Shown here in pieces: positions 47,011 to 56,400 of a stretch of DNA of 64,000 nucleotides (its first letter is position 1; every line of letters starts with the position of its first letter). Source of the DNA: Vagococcus penaei (GTDB lineage Bacteria; Bacillota; Bacilli; Lactobacillales; Vagococcaceae); NCBI RefSeq assembly GCF_001998885.1, contig NZ_CP019609.1:1972001-2036000 (forward strand), given 5' to 3'. Both the position numbers and the translations under genes were made by a program. Below the pieces are notes generated by a model, which saw only the letters and a program-made list of their open reading frames with translations, was not told where the DNA came from and ran no database searches.

Positions 47011-47087
47011 AAAACACCCCTAAAGCTAGATTTTAGTCTAACTTTAGAAGTGTGCTACAAGAAGCGTCCTCTTTCTTTTAATATTAA

Positions 47088-49265
47088 TTATTTTTCATCA
47101 TTTTTGTCAGGTTTTTCAGGTTTTTCTGGTTCTGAAGGGGTACTTTCAGCAGGTTTTTCAGTAGCTGGTTGACTTTCTGTTACTTCTTCATCAGGTTTAT
47201 CTGGTACTTCAGATGTTTTCGTAGGTTCAGAATTTTGACTATTATGACTAGGTTTTGAAATCTCTGGTAGATTTTCGACCGTTTTTTCTTCATAAGTATA
47301 GTATGTGTAGCTACTTTGCGCGGGTGCATTGTTTAAATGCCCTTTAATATATACTTCATTTCCAATTCGAACAATATCGTCAGGTTGTTTCCAATCTGTT
47401 GGGGTGATGTTCTGGTAAAGATAGGTCATAAAATTACGATAAATATCTGTGGCTAATTGTTGGTCTTGAATTGGTATCGGATTTAGGTAGTCATCATATC
47501 CTGTCCATACTGCAAAAGAATATTTAGGTGTATAACCAACAAATGTAATGTCAGGACTACCTGTCCCATTAACTTTATCTAAGTCTTTATCTGCATAATT
47601 TGATGTCCCGGTTTTCCCAGCTTGAATGATACCATCAATTGCGGCATTAGTACCCGTTCCACGATTAATAACATCTTTTAAGATGTCAGTAACAATAAAC
47701 GCTGTTGATTCTTTCATTGCTCGTTCGCCTTGGGGATCAAAAGTTTCTTCAGTTCCATCTTGGTATACAATTTTATTGATATAAGACGGTTCATAGTAGA
47801 CACCACCATTGGCAAATGGAACATAGGCTGCAGCTAGTTCTTCAGATGAGGCTTGAAGTGAAATAGCAGAGCTTTGGTGGAGTTCATTAGTTAAGCCAGC
47901 TTTTTTAATAAAGTCCGATGCTTTGTCTATTCCAACTTCATCTAGAGCTTTTAAAGCTGGAATATTTCGTGAATCAACAAGTGACTCACGCATTGTTAAT
48001 GCACCCCGATAAGATTTATCATAGTTATAGACTGGAGTGTTTGTTCCCTTATAGTAATAAGGTTCATCGACAAATACTGTACCCGATCCACGACTTTCAT
48101 TTTCAATTAATGGACCGTACGCGACGATTGGTTTTGCTGTTGATCCTATATCACGTTTCGTTTTTGTTGCACGATTCCAGCCACCACGTTCTTTAATTTT
48201 TCGACCGCCAATTTCAGCACGAACAAAGCCATTTTTAGCATCGATTAAGGTAGCTGATGTTTGAAATTGTTCATCTGGAAAATTAATCGATGATTCATCA
48301 TTATTAACTAGATTATAAAGGTAAGATTGAGCATTCATATCAATATTTGTATAAATATCTAATCCATCTGTATAAACATTTTTCTTCGTTTTCTTTTCGA
48401 CATCTTTAATCACTTCTTGAATATAGTTTTCAGTCATCATTAGATTGGATTCATCATTTTTTAACGGTTGTAAACCTTGGTCAATTGGAACAGCGATTGC
48501 TTCTTGATATTGTTTGTCATTAATTTTTTTATTATCTAGCATCTGTTTTAATACCAAGTCACGGCGTTCTTTTGCAGCTTCCTTATGTACATACGGGTCA
48601 TAATTATTGGGGGCTTGTGGCAAACCAGCTAAGAGAGCATATTCAGGTAACGTGAGCTCATTAAAAGGCTTGTTGTAATAAACATCTGCAGCTGTTTTCA
48701 TACCGTATAAGCCATTTGCCATATAGACTCTATTAATATAATAGGTGAGAATTTCATCTTTTGATTTTGTTTTCTCAAGCTTTAAAGCTAGCCAAGCTTC
48801 TTGGGCTTTACGTTTGTAGGTTTGGTCCTCTTTCTTTGTTGAAAAATAAGACAGTTTAATAAGTTGCTGAGTTAATGTACTCCCACCTTGGGTATGATTT
48901 CCCTTTAAATTTGAGACTGCAGCACCTAGTATTCTGACGGGATCAATTCCAATATGTTTTTCGAATCGTCGATCTTCGACAGATAAGACTGCGTCTTTAA
49001 GTTGTGGTGGAATCTCAGAAGGATTGATGGTTTCACGTTTCTTCTCGCCAAGTTCCATGAAGAATTTACCATTCATATCATAAAATTTAGAAGAAACAGT
49101 ATCCTCTAATTTTTTATAATCAAGTTTCGGTGTATCTTTGATATAATAACCAAAAACTCCTACACCAATCACAGTTGGGATAAGGATAAATAATAAAATC
49201 ACTGTCAATATAGCGGTTAGTACAGTTCCTTTAGATTTTTTCTTTCTAGTTGGGTTATTCGCCAT
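47088..49265 (-). CDS. pbp1A: Class A penicillin-binding protein 1A
   Basis: This bifunctional peptidoglycan synthase has 725 residues. An N-terminal span (about 15-38) anchors it. The GT51 glycosyltransferase (about 60-235) has EDRRFEKHIGID and GGSTLTQQLIK. The transpeptidase has the active Ser in GSTAKP (about 374), SRN (about 431) and KTGTSN (about 547-552). The last 70 residues are a Pro/Glu/Lys-rich tail ending EKPEKPDKNDEK. It overlaps recU by 11 bases, the standard Firmicute recU-pbp pair. Confidence 0.95.
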   Translation of the reverse strand: MANNPTRKKKSKGTVLTAILTVILLFILIPTVIGVGVFGYYIKDTPKLDYKKLEDTVSSKFYDMNGKFFMELGEKKRETINPSEIPPQLKDAVLSVEDRRFEKHIGIDPVRILGAAVSNLKGNHTQGGSTLTQQLIKLSYFSTKKEDQTYKRKAQEAWLALKLEKTKSKDEILTYYINRVYMANGLYGMKTAADVYYNKPFNELTLPEYALLAGLPQAPNNYDPYVHKEAAKERRDLVLKQMLDNKKINDKQYQEAIAVPIDQGLQPLKNDESNLMMTENYIQEVIKDVEKKTKKNVYTDGLDIYTNIDMNAQSYLYNLVNNDESSINFPDEQFQTSATLIDAKNGFVRAEIGGRKIKERGGWNRATKTKRDIGSTAKPIVAYGPLIENESRGSGTVFVDEPYYYKGTNTPVYNYDKSYRGALTMRESLVDSRNIPALKALDEVGIDKASDFIKKAGLTNELHQSSAISLQASSEELAAAYVPFANGGVYYEPSYINKIVYQDGTEETFDPQGERAMKESTAFIVTDILKDVINRGTGTNAAIDGIIQAGKTGTSNYADKDLDKVNGTGSPDITFVGYTPKYSFAVWTGYDDYLNPIPIQDQQLATDIYRNFMTYLYQNITPTDWKQPDDIVRIGNEVYIKGHLNNAPAQSSYTYYTYEEKTVENLPEISKPSHNSQNSEPTKTSEVPDKPDEEVTESQPATEKPAESTPSEPEKPEKPDKNDEK

Positions 49266-49881
49266 TATGAGAATCTCCTTTTAGTATGTGTTGTTCTAAA
49301 ATTTCTAAGTAAGGAACAGCTGGAGATAGTCCCAAAGAAATCTCAAAACCAAGTGTTTCGATTGTTGTCAATGGAATGGACTTTCTACCATTATTCGCTT
49401 GTTCCTTCCAGTAACGAATGACATAGTCCGCTGGTAAATAAAAGCAACGTTTCAGTGTGGAAAACCATATTAAAACAAAAACCAATCCATTTTGCTTCAA
49501 ACATTGTTCCATATGATTTATTTGGTGTGCATGAAAATTACTCAGTGGAAATGATGTTTTATTTTTAGTTTCTTTTGCTTCGAAATCTAAATAAAAGCCT
49601 TTATAAACACCATTATAGTCAGTTGTTGATGATTCCTTAAAGTAGGCTTCAGTAATTTTAGCAGCACTACGTTTAGGATAATTAACCTGCACAATTTGAA
49701 TGGGAGTCGGTTTTTTGTGAATGACGGCTTGACCTTTCGTTAAATAATATAAATTGCTTTGATTAATCAATTCTTCAAAGCTCATTCCGCGGTTAGCATA
49801 AGTTAACGTTTTACGAGACGGCTTGATTTTTGGAGACAGTCCATTTGCTCTAGTCTGTCCATTTGGATAATTAATCGTCAA
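49255..49881 (-). CDS. recU: Holliday junction resolvase RecU
   Basis: RecU cleaves Holliday junctions and modulates RecA. The 208-residue product has the nuclease core with YLDFEAKETKNKTSFPL (Asp, Glu, Lys catalytic residues) and NFHAHQINHM. The start is TTG 49881 (MTINYPNGQ), because AGGAGTG lies about 8 bases upstream. ATG 49905 would place that site within the gene, and relatives begin at this point. Co-transcription with pbp1A links recombination and wall synthesis in division. Confidence 0.92.
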   Translation of the reverse strand: MTINYPNGQTRANGLSPKIKPSRKTLTYANRGMSFEELINQSNLYYLTKGQAVIHKKPTPIQIVQVNYPKRSAAKITEAYFKESSTTDYNGVYKGFYLDFEAKETKNKTSFPLSNFHAHQINHMEQCLKQNGLVFVLIWFSTLKRCFYLPADYVIRYWKEQANNGRKSIPLTTIETLGFEISLGLSPAVPYLEILEQHILKGDSHNGE

Positions 49882-50152
49882 AAAAATCACACTCCTAGTG
49901 CTCATTATAGCAAAACTTAAATTATAATGAAAAGGAATTAAAGAAATTTTAGAAAATCATCACAAAATTGATAAATTAATTTCATTAAAAAGATTGTAAT
50001 CCTTTGAAAAAATGATTATAGTATAATAGTAGGTTATTGTGTTATCAGTTTAAACACAAGGTATATTAGTAGATAAGACCACACAGTTTTAGCTAGTGAC
50101 TGTTACAGTGTATGATAGTAACCAATTATTTTTAAAGGATGAGGTGTTAGTT

Positions 50153-50566
50153 ATGTCAAAACTAATTTATTCCGCACGTGATATTTTACAAAAAGAATTT
50201 AAAACTAAAGTTAGAGGCTACGACCCAGTTGAAGTGGATGAGTTCTTAGATAATGTCATTAAAGATTATGAAGCTTATAATCAAGAAATTATTGCTTTGA
50301 AAGATGAAAATGCTAAATTAGTGAATAAAGTCGATCAATTGTCACAAAATCAAGCGACTTTATCGCGTATGAAGCAAGAAGTTCCAAAATCTAATTCGGC
50401 CACTAATTTTGATATTTTAAAACGCTTATCAAATTTAGAAAAAGAAGTTTTTGGTAATAAGTTAAATGCCATTGACACAAATGTGACGGAACAGGCAACA
50501 AATAGTTTAAATATTGCTGCTCAAAAAGTTTTAAATGACGACTTAGACGCAACAAAACGATTTTAA
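50153..50566 (+). CDS. gpsB: Cell division protein GpsB
   Basis: GpsB is a DivIVA paralogue that coordinates septal and peripheral wall synthesis and binds class A PBPs. The 137-residue product starts with the DivIVA-like domain (FKTKVRGYDPVEVDEFLDNV, about 17-36), then a coiled coil (to about 70), and ends with the typical C-terminal helical domain (FDILKRLSNLEKEVFG). ATG 50153 follows GAGGTG; upstream in-frame ATG 50096 lacks a site. Its neighbour pbp1A is a known type of partner. Confidence 0.94.
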   Translation: MSKLIYSARDILQKEFKTKVRGYDPVEVDEFLDNVIKDYEAYNQEIIALKDENAKLVNKVDQLSQNQATLSRMKQEVPKSNSATNFDILKRLSNLEKEVFGNKLNAIDTNVTEQATNSLNIAAQKVLNDDLDATKRF

Positions 50567-50575
50567 TGGTATACT
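50567..50575 (+). promoter_or_regulatory. Extended -10 promoter of rnpB
   Basis: TGG then TATACT (50570-50575), overlapping the gpsB stop region and about 13 bases before the mature RNA 5' end. Confidence 0.6.
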
Positions 50576-50587
50576 TAACAATACCAG

Positions 50588-50975
50588 TTGTAGTTTTCGG
50601 ATAATCGCAGGATAGAGTAATCTATTTTGAGGAAAGTCCATGCTCGCACAGGCTGAGATGCCTGTAGTGATCGTGCTTAACGAAACAATAAGTTAAGGTA
50701 TCTGGTTTGACTAGATAACGGCAGATAAAACAGCTAAAGCGTTACGCCATGCTGGAGTAGTCTTGAAAGTGCCACAGTGACGAAGTAATTTTAGAAATAG
50801 AATTAGTGGAACGGGTAAACCCCTCGAGCGAGCAACCCAAACTTATGGTAGGGGCATCTTTCTCAAGAAAATGAACTTAGAGAAGGAACAGTGTATTCTG
50901 TAGACAGATGATTATCGTTAATACTTGTTCCTGAGAAGTATTAATACAAAACATGGCTTACAGAAAACTACAATT
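50588..50975 (+). ncRNA. rnpB: RNase P RNA, Bacillus type (class B)
   Basis: This catalytic RNA of RNase P is about 388 bases. The ends TTGTAGTTTTC and GAAAACTACAA pair as P1. GAGGAAAGTCCATGCTCGC (about 50629-50647) is the CR-I region, GAGTAGTCTTGAAAGTGCCACAGTGACG lies in the P10-P12 area in the class B form, and GTAAACCCC with GAGCGAGCAACCCAAA mark CR-IV/V. It is positioned between gpsB and a THUMP methyltransferase, as in Bacillus. A terminator follows. Confidence 0.96.
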
Positions 50976-50984
50976 AATCAGGGT

Positions 50985-51021
50985 AACCTTCCTTATACAA
51001 CTGTATGGGAAGGTTTTTTTA
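50985..51021 (+). terminator. Terminator of rnpB
   Basis: AACCTTCC / GGGAAGGTT stem with inner TACA/GTA pairing and seven T. Confidence 0.85.
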
Positions 51022-51064
51022 TAAATAATAGAATGAAATAACTAATAAAGGATATTGCAAAAAT

Positions 51065-52234
51065 ATGAAAACATTTAAATTAATGGCAACAGCTGCTAGT
51101 GGTATTGAAGCCCTAGTCGGAAAAGAACTAAGAAATTTAGGTATTGAGTGTGAAGTCGAAAATGGTCGAGCGATTTTTCATGGTGACTTAACAACAATTA
51201 TGACTGCTAATCTATGGTTGAGAACAGCTGATCGTATTAAAATTATTGTGGGTGAGTTCACAGCGACAACTTTTGAAGAATTATTTGAGCAAACTAAAGC
51301 ATTACCATGGGAAGATTTCTTACCAATGGATGCTGAATTTCCAGTTGCAGGTAAATCAATTAAATCAACATTGTTTAGTGTATCAGATTGTCAAGCGATT
51401 ACTAAAAAAGCCATTGTTAGTCGTTTAAGTGAGTATTACTCACGTTATGGTCGGTTACCTGAAACAGGAGCGAAATTTCCTTTAGAAGTAGCGCTATTGA
51501 AAGATAAAGTCACAATTACTTTAGATACTACAGGACCAAGTTTGTTTAAGCGTGGGTACCGAACAGAAAAAGGTGGGGCACCACTGAAAGAAAACATGGC
51601 TGCAGCTATTATTGAAGTAACGAATTGGCGAAAAGATCGTCCATTTTATGATCCCGTATGTGGATCAGGAACATTCTGTATTGAAGCAGCTTTAATTGGT
51701 CACAACATTGCTCCTGGATCTAATCGTGAGTTTTTAATGGAGACATGGCCGTGGTTTGATAAACAAGTAGCAGCAGAGGTTCGTGCAGATGCCGAGTCAA
51801 AAGCGGATTATGATATTAAATTAGATATTATGGGGACAGATATTGATGGTCGAATGATTGAGATTGCAAAAGCTAATGCTGCTGAAATCGGCTTAGGTGA
51901 TTCGATTGTCTTTAAACAAATGAAATTATCTGATTTCACAACAACGAAAGAGTGTGGTGTGATTGTTGCGAATCCGCCTTATGGTGAACGTTTAGGAGAT
52001 GAAGAAAGTGTCCAACGTCTGTATAAAGAAACGGGACAAATCTATCGTCCTCTTAAAACATGGAGTAAATATATTTTAACGAGTGATTTATCATTTGAAA
52101 CGCATTATGGCGCTAGAGCGACTAAAAAGCGTAAATTATATAATGGCGCCTTGCGCACAGATTTATTTCAATATTGGGGTACACGCCCACCGAGAAAGGA
52201 ACGTGCTGTAAATGACACAAACAATGGAAACTAA
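51065..52234 (+). CDS. THUMP-domain class I SAM RNA methyltransferase (YpsC/RlmL-like)
   Basis: This is a probable 23S rRNA guanine-N2 methyltransferase of 389 residues. It has an N-terminal ferredoxin-like and THUMP domain (about 1-155), motif DPVCGSGTFCIEAA, TDIDGRMIEIAKANA and the catalytic NPPYGERL (about 302-309). It lacks the second methyltransferase domain of E. coli RlmL. AAAGGA precedes ATG 51065. Its 3' end overlaps the M32 peptidase gene by 23 bases. Confidence 0.92.
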   Translation: MKTFKLMATAASGIEALVGKELRNLGIECEVENGRAIFHGDLTTIMTANLWLRTADRIKIIVGEFTATTFEELFEQTKALPWEDFLPMDAEFPVAGKSIKSTLFSVSDCQAITKKAIVSRLSEYYSRYGRLPETGAKFPLEVALLKDKVTITLDTTGPSLFKRGYRTEKGGAPLKENMAAAIIEVTNWRKDRPFYDPVCGSGTFCIEAALIGHNIAPGSNREFLMETWPWFDKQVAAEVRADAESKADYDIKLDIMGTDIDGRMIEIAKANAAEIGLGDSIVFKQMKLSDFTTTKECGVIVANPPYGERLGDEESVQRLYKETGQIYRPLKTWSKYILTSDLSFETHYGARATKKRKLYNGALRTDLFQYWGTRPPRKERAVNDTNNGN

Positions 52235-53717
52235 ATTTTTAGCACATTTAAGAGAGATTGCTTTATTACAAGAAGCAGTTGGTTTAGCTGAGTGGGATTC
52301 ACAAACTGGCATGCCAGAAGATGCTGCAGATTATCGTGCAGATATGAGCAGTTATTTATCTGGGTTAGCATTTGATAAGTTAACCAATCAAGAAATGGCT
52401 AATTATATGGCGTATTTTACAGAACATCCGGATGAATTATCTGAGTTTGGGCAGGCAGTTTTTGCCAAAGCCAAAGAAAATTATGAACTTGATGCCAATA
52501 TTCCTGCTGATAGAAATCAAGCTTTTTCTCGTTTAACGTCGATTGCGCATAGCAAATGGGTAGAAGCGCGTAAGCAAAAAAATTATGGTATTTTTAAAGA
52601 TACACTGGAAGAAATCATTGCGTTCCAAAAAGAATTTATTCCTTTATGGCGCAAAGATGAAGCAACACCGTATGATGTTTTACTTAATCAATACGAGCCA
52701 GGTATGACCACGGCAATTTTAGATAAAGTATTTGAGCAAGTAAAACTTGGCATCATGGCTATTCGCCAAGAAATAGCGGATAAAGGGACAGCTCCACGTA
52801 CAGATTTTATCCATCGGTATGTCCCAGTTGAACAACAACGTGAATTTGTTATTCAAGTTGCAAAAGATTTAAACTATGATTTTAATCGTGGTCGTTTAGA
52901 TGATACAGTACATCCATTTATGTTAAACCTAAATCGTAATGATGCTCGTATCACAACACGTTGGGATGAACATGATTTTCCAATGGCAACGCTTGGTGTG
53001 ATTCATGAAGCTGGCCATGGTATTTATGAACAAAATGTTGATGCAAAATATGATTACACACCATTAGCTGGTGGCGCATCAATGGGAATTCATGAATCAC
53101 AATCACTTTTCCATGAAATTATTATCGGTGGTAGTGAGAGTTTCTGGCAAAGAGAATACCCATTACTACAAAAGATTACTGGTGAGACATTTGCTGATAT
53201 TGATTTTGAAACATTCTATAAGGGGTTAAAAGAAACTAAAGCTAGCTTGGTTCGGATTGAGTCAGATTCGCTAACATATCCTTTGCATATTATCATTCGT
53301 TATGAAATTGAAAAAATGATTTTTAATGATAATCTTGATTTAGGCGATTTACCAACGATTTGGAATGACAAGTATGAGGAATATCTTGGGATTCGACCTG
53401 AAAATGACTTAGAAGGTATCTTACAAGATGTTCATTGGTCTGGTGGTAGTTTTGGTTATTTTCCATCTTATGCCTTAGGTTACATGTATGCAGCACAGTT
53501 ATATCATGCAATGAATCAAGACATTGATGTAGAAGCAGTGTTAGCAACCACCGATTACACACCAATTACAAATTGGTTAACAACTCGTATCCATCAATAT
53601 GGTAGTTCACGTAAGCCGAATCAATTAATTAAAGAGGCGACTGGAGAAGGGTTAAATCCACAATATTTAATTGATTATATGCGTAAACTTTACTTTAAAG
53701 TTTACGGTATTAAATAA
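52212..53717 (+). CDS. M32 family metallocarboxypeptidase
   Basis: This is a zinc carboxypeptidase of 501 residues, thermostable carboxypeptidase 1 family. The zinc motif HEAGH is at about 265-269 in VIHEAGHGIYEQ, and the downstream Glu ligand is in GIHESQSLFHE, a family signature. IRPENDLEGILQDVHWS is another. AAAGGAA precedes ATG 52212 inside the preceding gene, so translation is coupled. It trims C-terminal amino acids from peptides in the cytosol. Confidence 0.94.
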   Translation: MTQTMETKFLAHLREIALLQEAVGLAEWDSQTGMPEDAADYRADMSSYLSGLAFDKLTNQEMANYMAYFTEHPDELSEFGQAVFAKAKENYELDANIPADRNQAFSRLTSIAHSKWVEARKQKNYGIFKDTLEEIIAFQKEFIPLWRKDEATPYDVLLNQYEPGMTTAILDKVFEQVKLGIMAIRQEIADKGTAPRTDFIHRYVPVEQQREFVIQVAKDLNYDFNRGRLDDTVHPFMLNLNRNDARITTRWDEHDFPMATLGVIHEAGHGIYEQNVDAKYDYTPLAGGASMGIHESQSLFHEIIIGGSESFWQREYPLLQKITGETFADIDFETFYKGLKETKASLVRIESDSLTYPLHIIIRYEIEKMIFNDNLDLGDLPTIWNDKYEEYLGIRPENDLEGILQDVHWSGGSFGYFPSYALGYMYAAQLYHAMNQDIDVEAVLATTDYTPITNWLTTRIHQYGSSRKPNQLIKEATGEGLNPQYLIDYMRKLYFKVYGIK

Positions 53718-53728
53718 TAAGTCAATTA

Positions 53729-53768
53729 AGAGATAGACTGACGTCGTAATCAGTTTATCTCTTTTTTT
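53729..53768 (+). terminator. Terminator after M32 carboxypeptidase gene
   Basis: AGAGATAGACTGA / TCAGTTTATCTCT with seven T. Confidence 0.88.
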
Positions 53769-53923
53769 AGGCGTTTTTTTATGTCTCTTTTGTTAGCTAA
53801 GCGTGTGAGACAAAAAAAATCAGATAGTATGGTATAGTTTATGTGATAGTGTGCTTATTATTGTATAACAATTACTTGTTTATATTTAAGTCATTATTTA
53901 TTTAGTTTAGCTTAGACAGATCA

Positions 53924-53944
53924 ACTAGACAACGCTCGTCTAGT
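53924..53944. promoter_or_regulatory. Inverted repeat upstream of crtN
   Basis: ACTAGAC (53924-53930), 7 bases, GTCTAGT (53938-53944), 53-73 bases before the crtN start. It could be an operator for a distant regulator or an mRNA 5' hairpin; no T run follows. The rest of the 228-base gap is A/T-rich with several -10-like boxes (for example TATAGT near 53834) but no single convincing promoter. Confidence 0.4.
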
Positions 53945-53996
53945 AACCGCCAACTCCCTTTTTAAAAATAAGCAGTTAGAAAAGGATGAAAGAAGT

Positions 53997-55493
53997 ATGA
54001 AGAATATTATTGTTGTAGGGGCTGGTGTTGCAGGTCTTAATGCAGCCGTTCGCTTACAAAAACTAGGTTATCAAGTCACGTTATATGAAAAAGAACGTAA
54101 TATTGGTGGGAAAATGAATCAAATTAAAAAGGATGGGTTTACCTTTGATGTTGGACCAACAATTGTGATGATGCCTGAAATTTATCGTGAAGTTTTTGAG
54201 TTTTGTGGGAAAGATCCTGATGATTATATCCCAATGGAAAAAGTTGATCCGATGTTACAACTTTATTTTAATAAAGAAGAGCCTTTAGAGTTCTCAAGTG
54301 ACTTGGTTGAATTGACTAAAACCTTAGAAGGTATTTCCGAAAAAGACGCGCAAGGATACTTGGCCTTTTTAGCCGATGTTTACAAACGCTATGTTATTGC
54401 GAAAGAACACTTCATCACAAAATCTTTTCGAGGATTTTGTGATTTTTATAACCCTAAATCATTATGGGCTGGGCTAAAATTACGAACATTTAGTGACGCG
54501 TATAGCTCTATTTCGAAATTTGTTGAAGATGATCGATTACGTAAATCATTAGCTTTTCAAACGCTTTATATTGGCGTGTCACCTTATCAAGGACCGTCAC
54601 TTTATACAATTATTCCGATGATTGAGCTACTTTATGGTATTTATTTCATTAAAGGTGGTATGTATACACTAGCCACATCATTAGAAAAATTATTTCTTGA
54701 ATTAGGTGGGACTATCCACTACGGTACACCTGTTGATGAAATCATGCTCGAAAATAAAAAAGCCACCGGCGTTAGAATTAGTCAGAACGTTATAGAGGCA
54801 GATGCTGTTATTTGTGGAGCTGATTTTCCATATGCGATGGAATCTTTAATTCCAGATGAAACAAAACGTGGGAAATACACTAATAAAAAAATTGAAAGTA
54901 TGGAATATTCTTGTTCATGCTTACTACTTTATTTAGGTTTAGACAAAACATACCCAGGTGAAAGCCTACACAATATTTATTTTGCTGAGGATTTTAAAAA
55001 GAATATTAGTGATTTATTTGAAGATGGAGTACTACCAGAGGATCCATCATTTTACTTGTACCGCCCGTCACTCTTAGATAAATCCTTAGCACCAGAGAAT
55101 CAAGAAGGTCTTTACGTATTAGTACCGGTACCTGAACTATCAAAATATTCGGATTGGTCAGATGAAACTTGTCAAACATATCGTGATAAAGTCATTGCAA
55201 TTATTAAAGAAAATACGCAGTATACGGATATTGATGAACACATTATTTCTGAAACAATCTATACACCAAATGATTTTCTAGAGCGATTTAATGCCTATAA
55301 TGGGGCAACGTTTGGCTTAAAACCAACATTAAAACAAAGTAACTATTATCGTCCACATAATAAGTTTAAGTACGCTGATAACTTATATTTTTGTGGTAGT
55401 AGTACCCATCCTGGTGCCGGTGTACCTATTGTTATGCAAAGTGCTAAGCTTGCAGTAGAGGAGTTATTAAGAGATGACCAACAACACAGCTAA
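53997..55493 (+). CDS. crtN: Diapophytoene desaturase (4,4'-diaponeurosporene forming)
   Basis: This is an FAD enzyme that desaturates C30 diapophytoene to the yellow diaponeurosporene. The 498-residue product has the dinucleotide motif VVGAGVAGLNAAVRL (about 5-19), GGKMNQIKKDGFTFDVGPT, and the C-terminal carotenoid-desaturase signature FCGSSTHPGAGVPIVM. AAAGGATG precedes the ATG. It overlaps crtM by 20 bases. Downstream tailoring genes (crtP, crtQ, crtO) are absent, so the likely end product is diaponeurosporene. Confidence 0.93.
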   Translation: MKNIIVVGAGVAGLNAAVRLQKLGYQVTLYEKERNIGGKMNQIKKDGFTFDVGPTIVMMPEIYREVFEFCGKDPDDYIPMEKVDPMLQLYFNKEEPLEFSSDLVELTKTLEGISEKDAQGYLAFLADVYKRYVIAKEHFITKSFRGFCDFYNPKSLWAGLKLRTFSDAYSSISKFVEDDRLRKSLAFQTLYIGVSPYQGPSLYTIIPMIELLYGIYFIKGGMYTLATSLEKLFLELGGTIHYGTPVDEIMLENKKATGVRISQNVIEADAVICGADFPYAMESLIPDETKRGKYTNKKIESMEYSCSCLLLYLGLDKTYPGESLHNIYFAEDFKKNISDLFEDGVLPEDPSFYLYRPSLLDKSLAPENQEGLYVLVPVPELSKYSDWSDETCQTYRDKVIAIIKENTQYTDIDEHIISETIYTPNDFLERFNAYNGATFGLKPTLKQSNYYRPHNKFKYADNLYFCGSSTHPGAGVPIVMQSAKLAVEELLRDDQQHS

Positions 55494-56283
55494 ATTATTT
55501 CGTAAGTATACGACAGATTTTGATTATTGTGAAAGGGTTATAAAAAAGTATTCAAAAACTTTTTATGCCGCTTTTTCACAGCTACCAACTGAAAAGTCTA
55601 AAAGCGTCTACGCAGTTTATGCTTTTTGTCGTAAAGCCGATGATTTGGTTGATGAAAGTGATGACCCAACTCTTTTAGAAAATTTCAAAAATGAATTGAC
55701 TAATTTTAATAATGGCGTTGTCCTTGATGATCCTATTTGGCGAGCTTTATCTGTGGTATTTGAAGTATTTCCAATGGATATTACTCCGTTTTACGATATG
55801 TTGACTGGACAAGAAAAAGATTTGGATTTTAAGCAACCGAATACTTTAGCAGATTTAGGCGAGTATAGTTATTATGTGGCAGGAAGTGTCGGGTTGATGT
55901 TACTTCCGATATTATCGGCAGTTCCTAATAACATTAAAGGATACGCAAAAAAATTGGGTGAAGCCATGCAGTTGACGAATATTTTGCGTGATGTGGGTGA
56001 AGATTTTAAAATGGGTCGTATCTATTTGCCCAAGGATGAGATGAAACATTATCAGGTAACGGAGAGTATTTTAGCTAATGGGGTACCTACTGAGTCTTTT
56101 ATTCAGTTATGGGAGCATTTGGCATGTTATTCAGAAAAATTATATCAAGAGTCATTAAAAATGATTCCTGACATTAACTCTGATTGCCAGTTATCGCTTC
56201 TTACAGCTCTTTTTTTCTATCAAGAGCAATTAAATGCTATCCGCCAAAATCATTATGCCGTTTTTGAGCAAAAAATAGGGTAA
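55474..56283 (+). CDS. crtM: Dehydrosqualene (diapophytoene) synthase
   Basis: This enzyme condenses two farnesyl diphosphates to C30 dehydrosqualene. The 269-residue product has the first Asp-rich motif in YAFCRKADDLVDE (about 49-61) and the second in NILRDVGEDFKMGRIYLP (about 169-186), both binding Mg-diphosphate. The start overlaps crtN. The operon resembles crtNM of pigmented enterococci and lactobacilli. No terminator is clear after it; the next unit is an IS6 remnant 118 bases downstream. Confidence 0.93.
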   Translation: MTNNTAKLFRKYTTDFDYCERVIKKYSKTFYAAFSQLPTEKSKSVYAVYAFCRKADDLVDESDDPTLLENFKNELTNFNNGVVLDDPIWRALSVVFEVFPMDITPFYDMLTGQEKDLDFKQPNTLADLGEYSYYVAGSVGLMLLPILSAVPNNIKGYAKKLGEAMQLTNILRDVGEDFKMGRIYLPKDEMKHYQVTESILANGVPTESFIQLWEHLACYSEKLYQESLKMIPDINSDCQLSLLTALFFYQEQLNAIRQNHYAVFEQKIG

Positions 56284-56400
56284 GTACGACGAAAAAAATT
56301 CAATTAGTTACTAGAGCAAAAAAATATATAAAGATGCACAATTTATAAAATAAACGTTATTAATCTATCTTGAATATTTTTGTGAAGAAACAGAAAAAAG

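Larger units (their letters stand above)
45653..47059 (-). mobile_element. IS3-family (IS150 subgroup) insertion sequence, full length but decayed
   Basis: This 1407-base element has related ends: the left end TGTAGTGAACCC and the minus-strand right end TGTAGCACACTT, both continuing to GTTAGACT about 18 bases in. It is flanked on both sides by AGA (45650-45652 and 47060-47062), a 3-base target duplication normal for IS3 insertions. The minus strand encodes remnants of OrfA and OrfB with several stops and frameshifts, so it cannot move by itself. It sits between nth and pbp1A. Confidence 0.85.

Noticed and set aside
53781-53837. 18-codon frame before crtN as a leader peptide
   Set aside because: There is no ribosome site, and the start sits in the T run of the preceding terminator.
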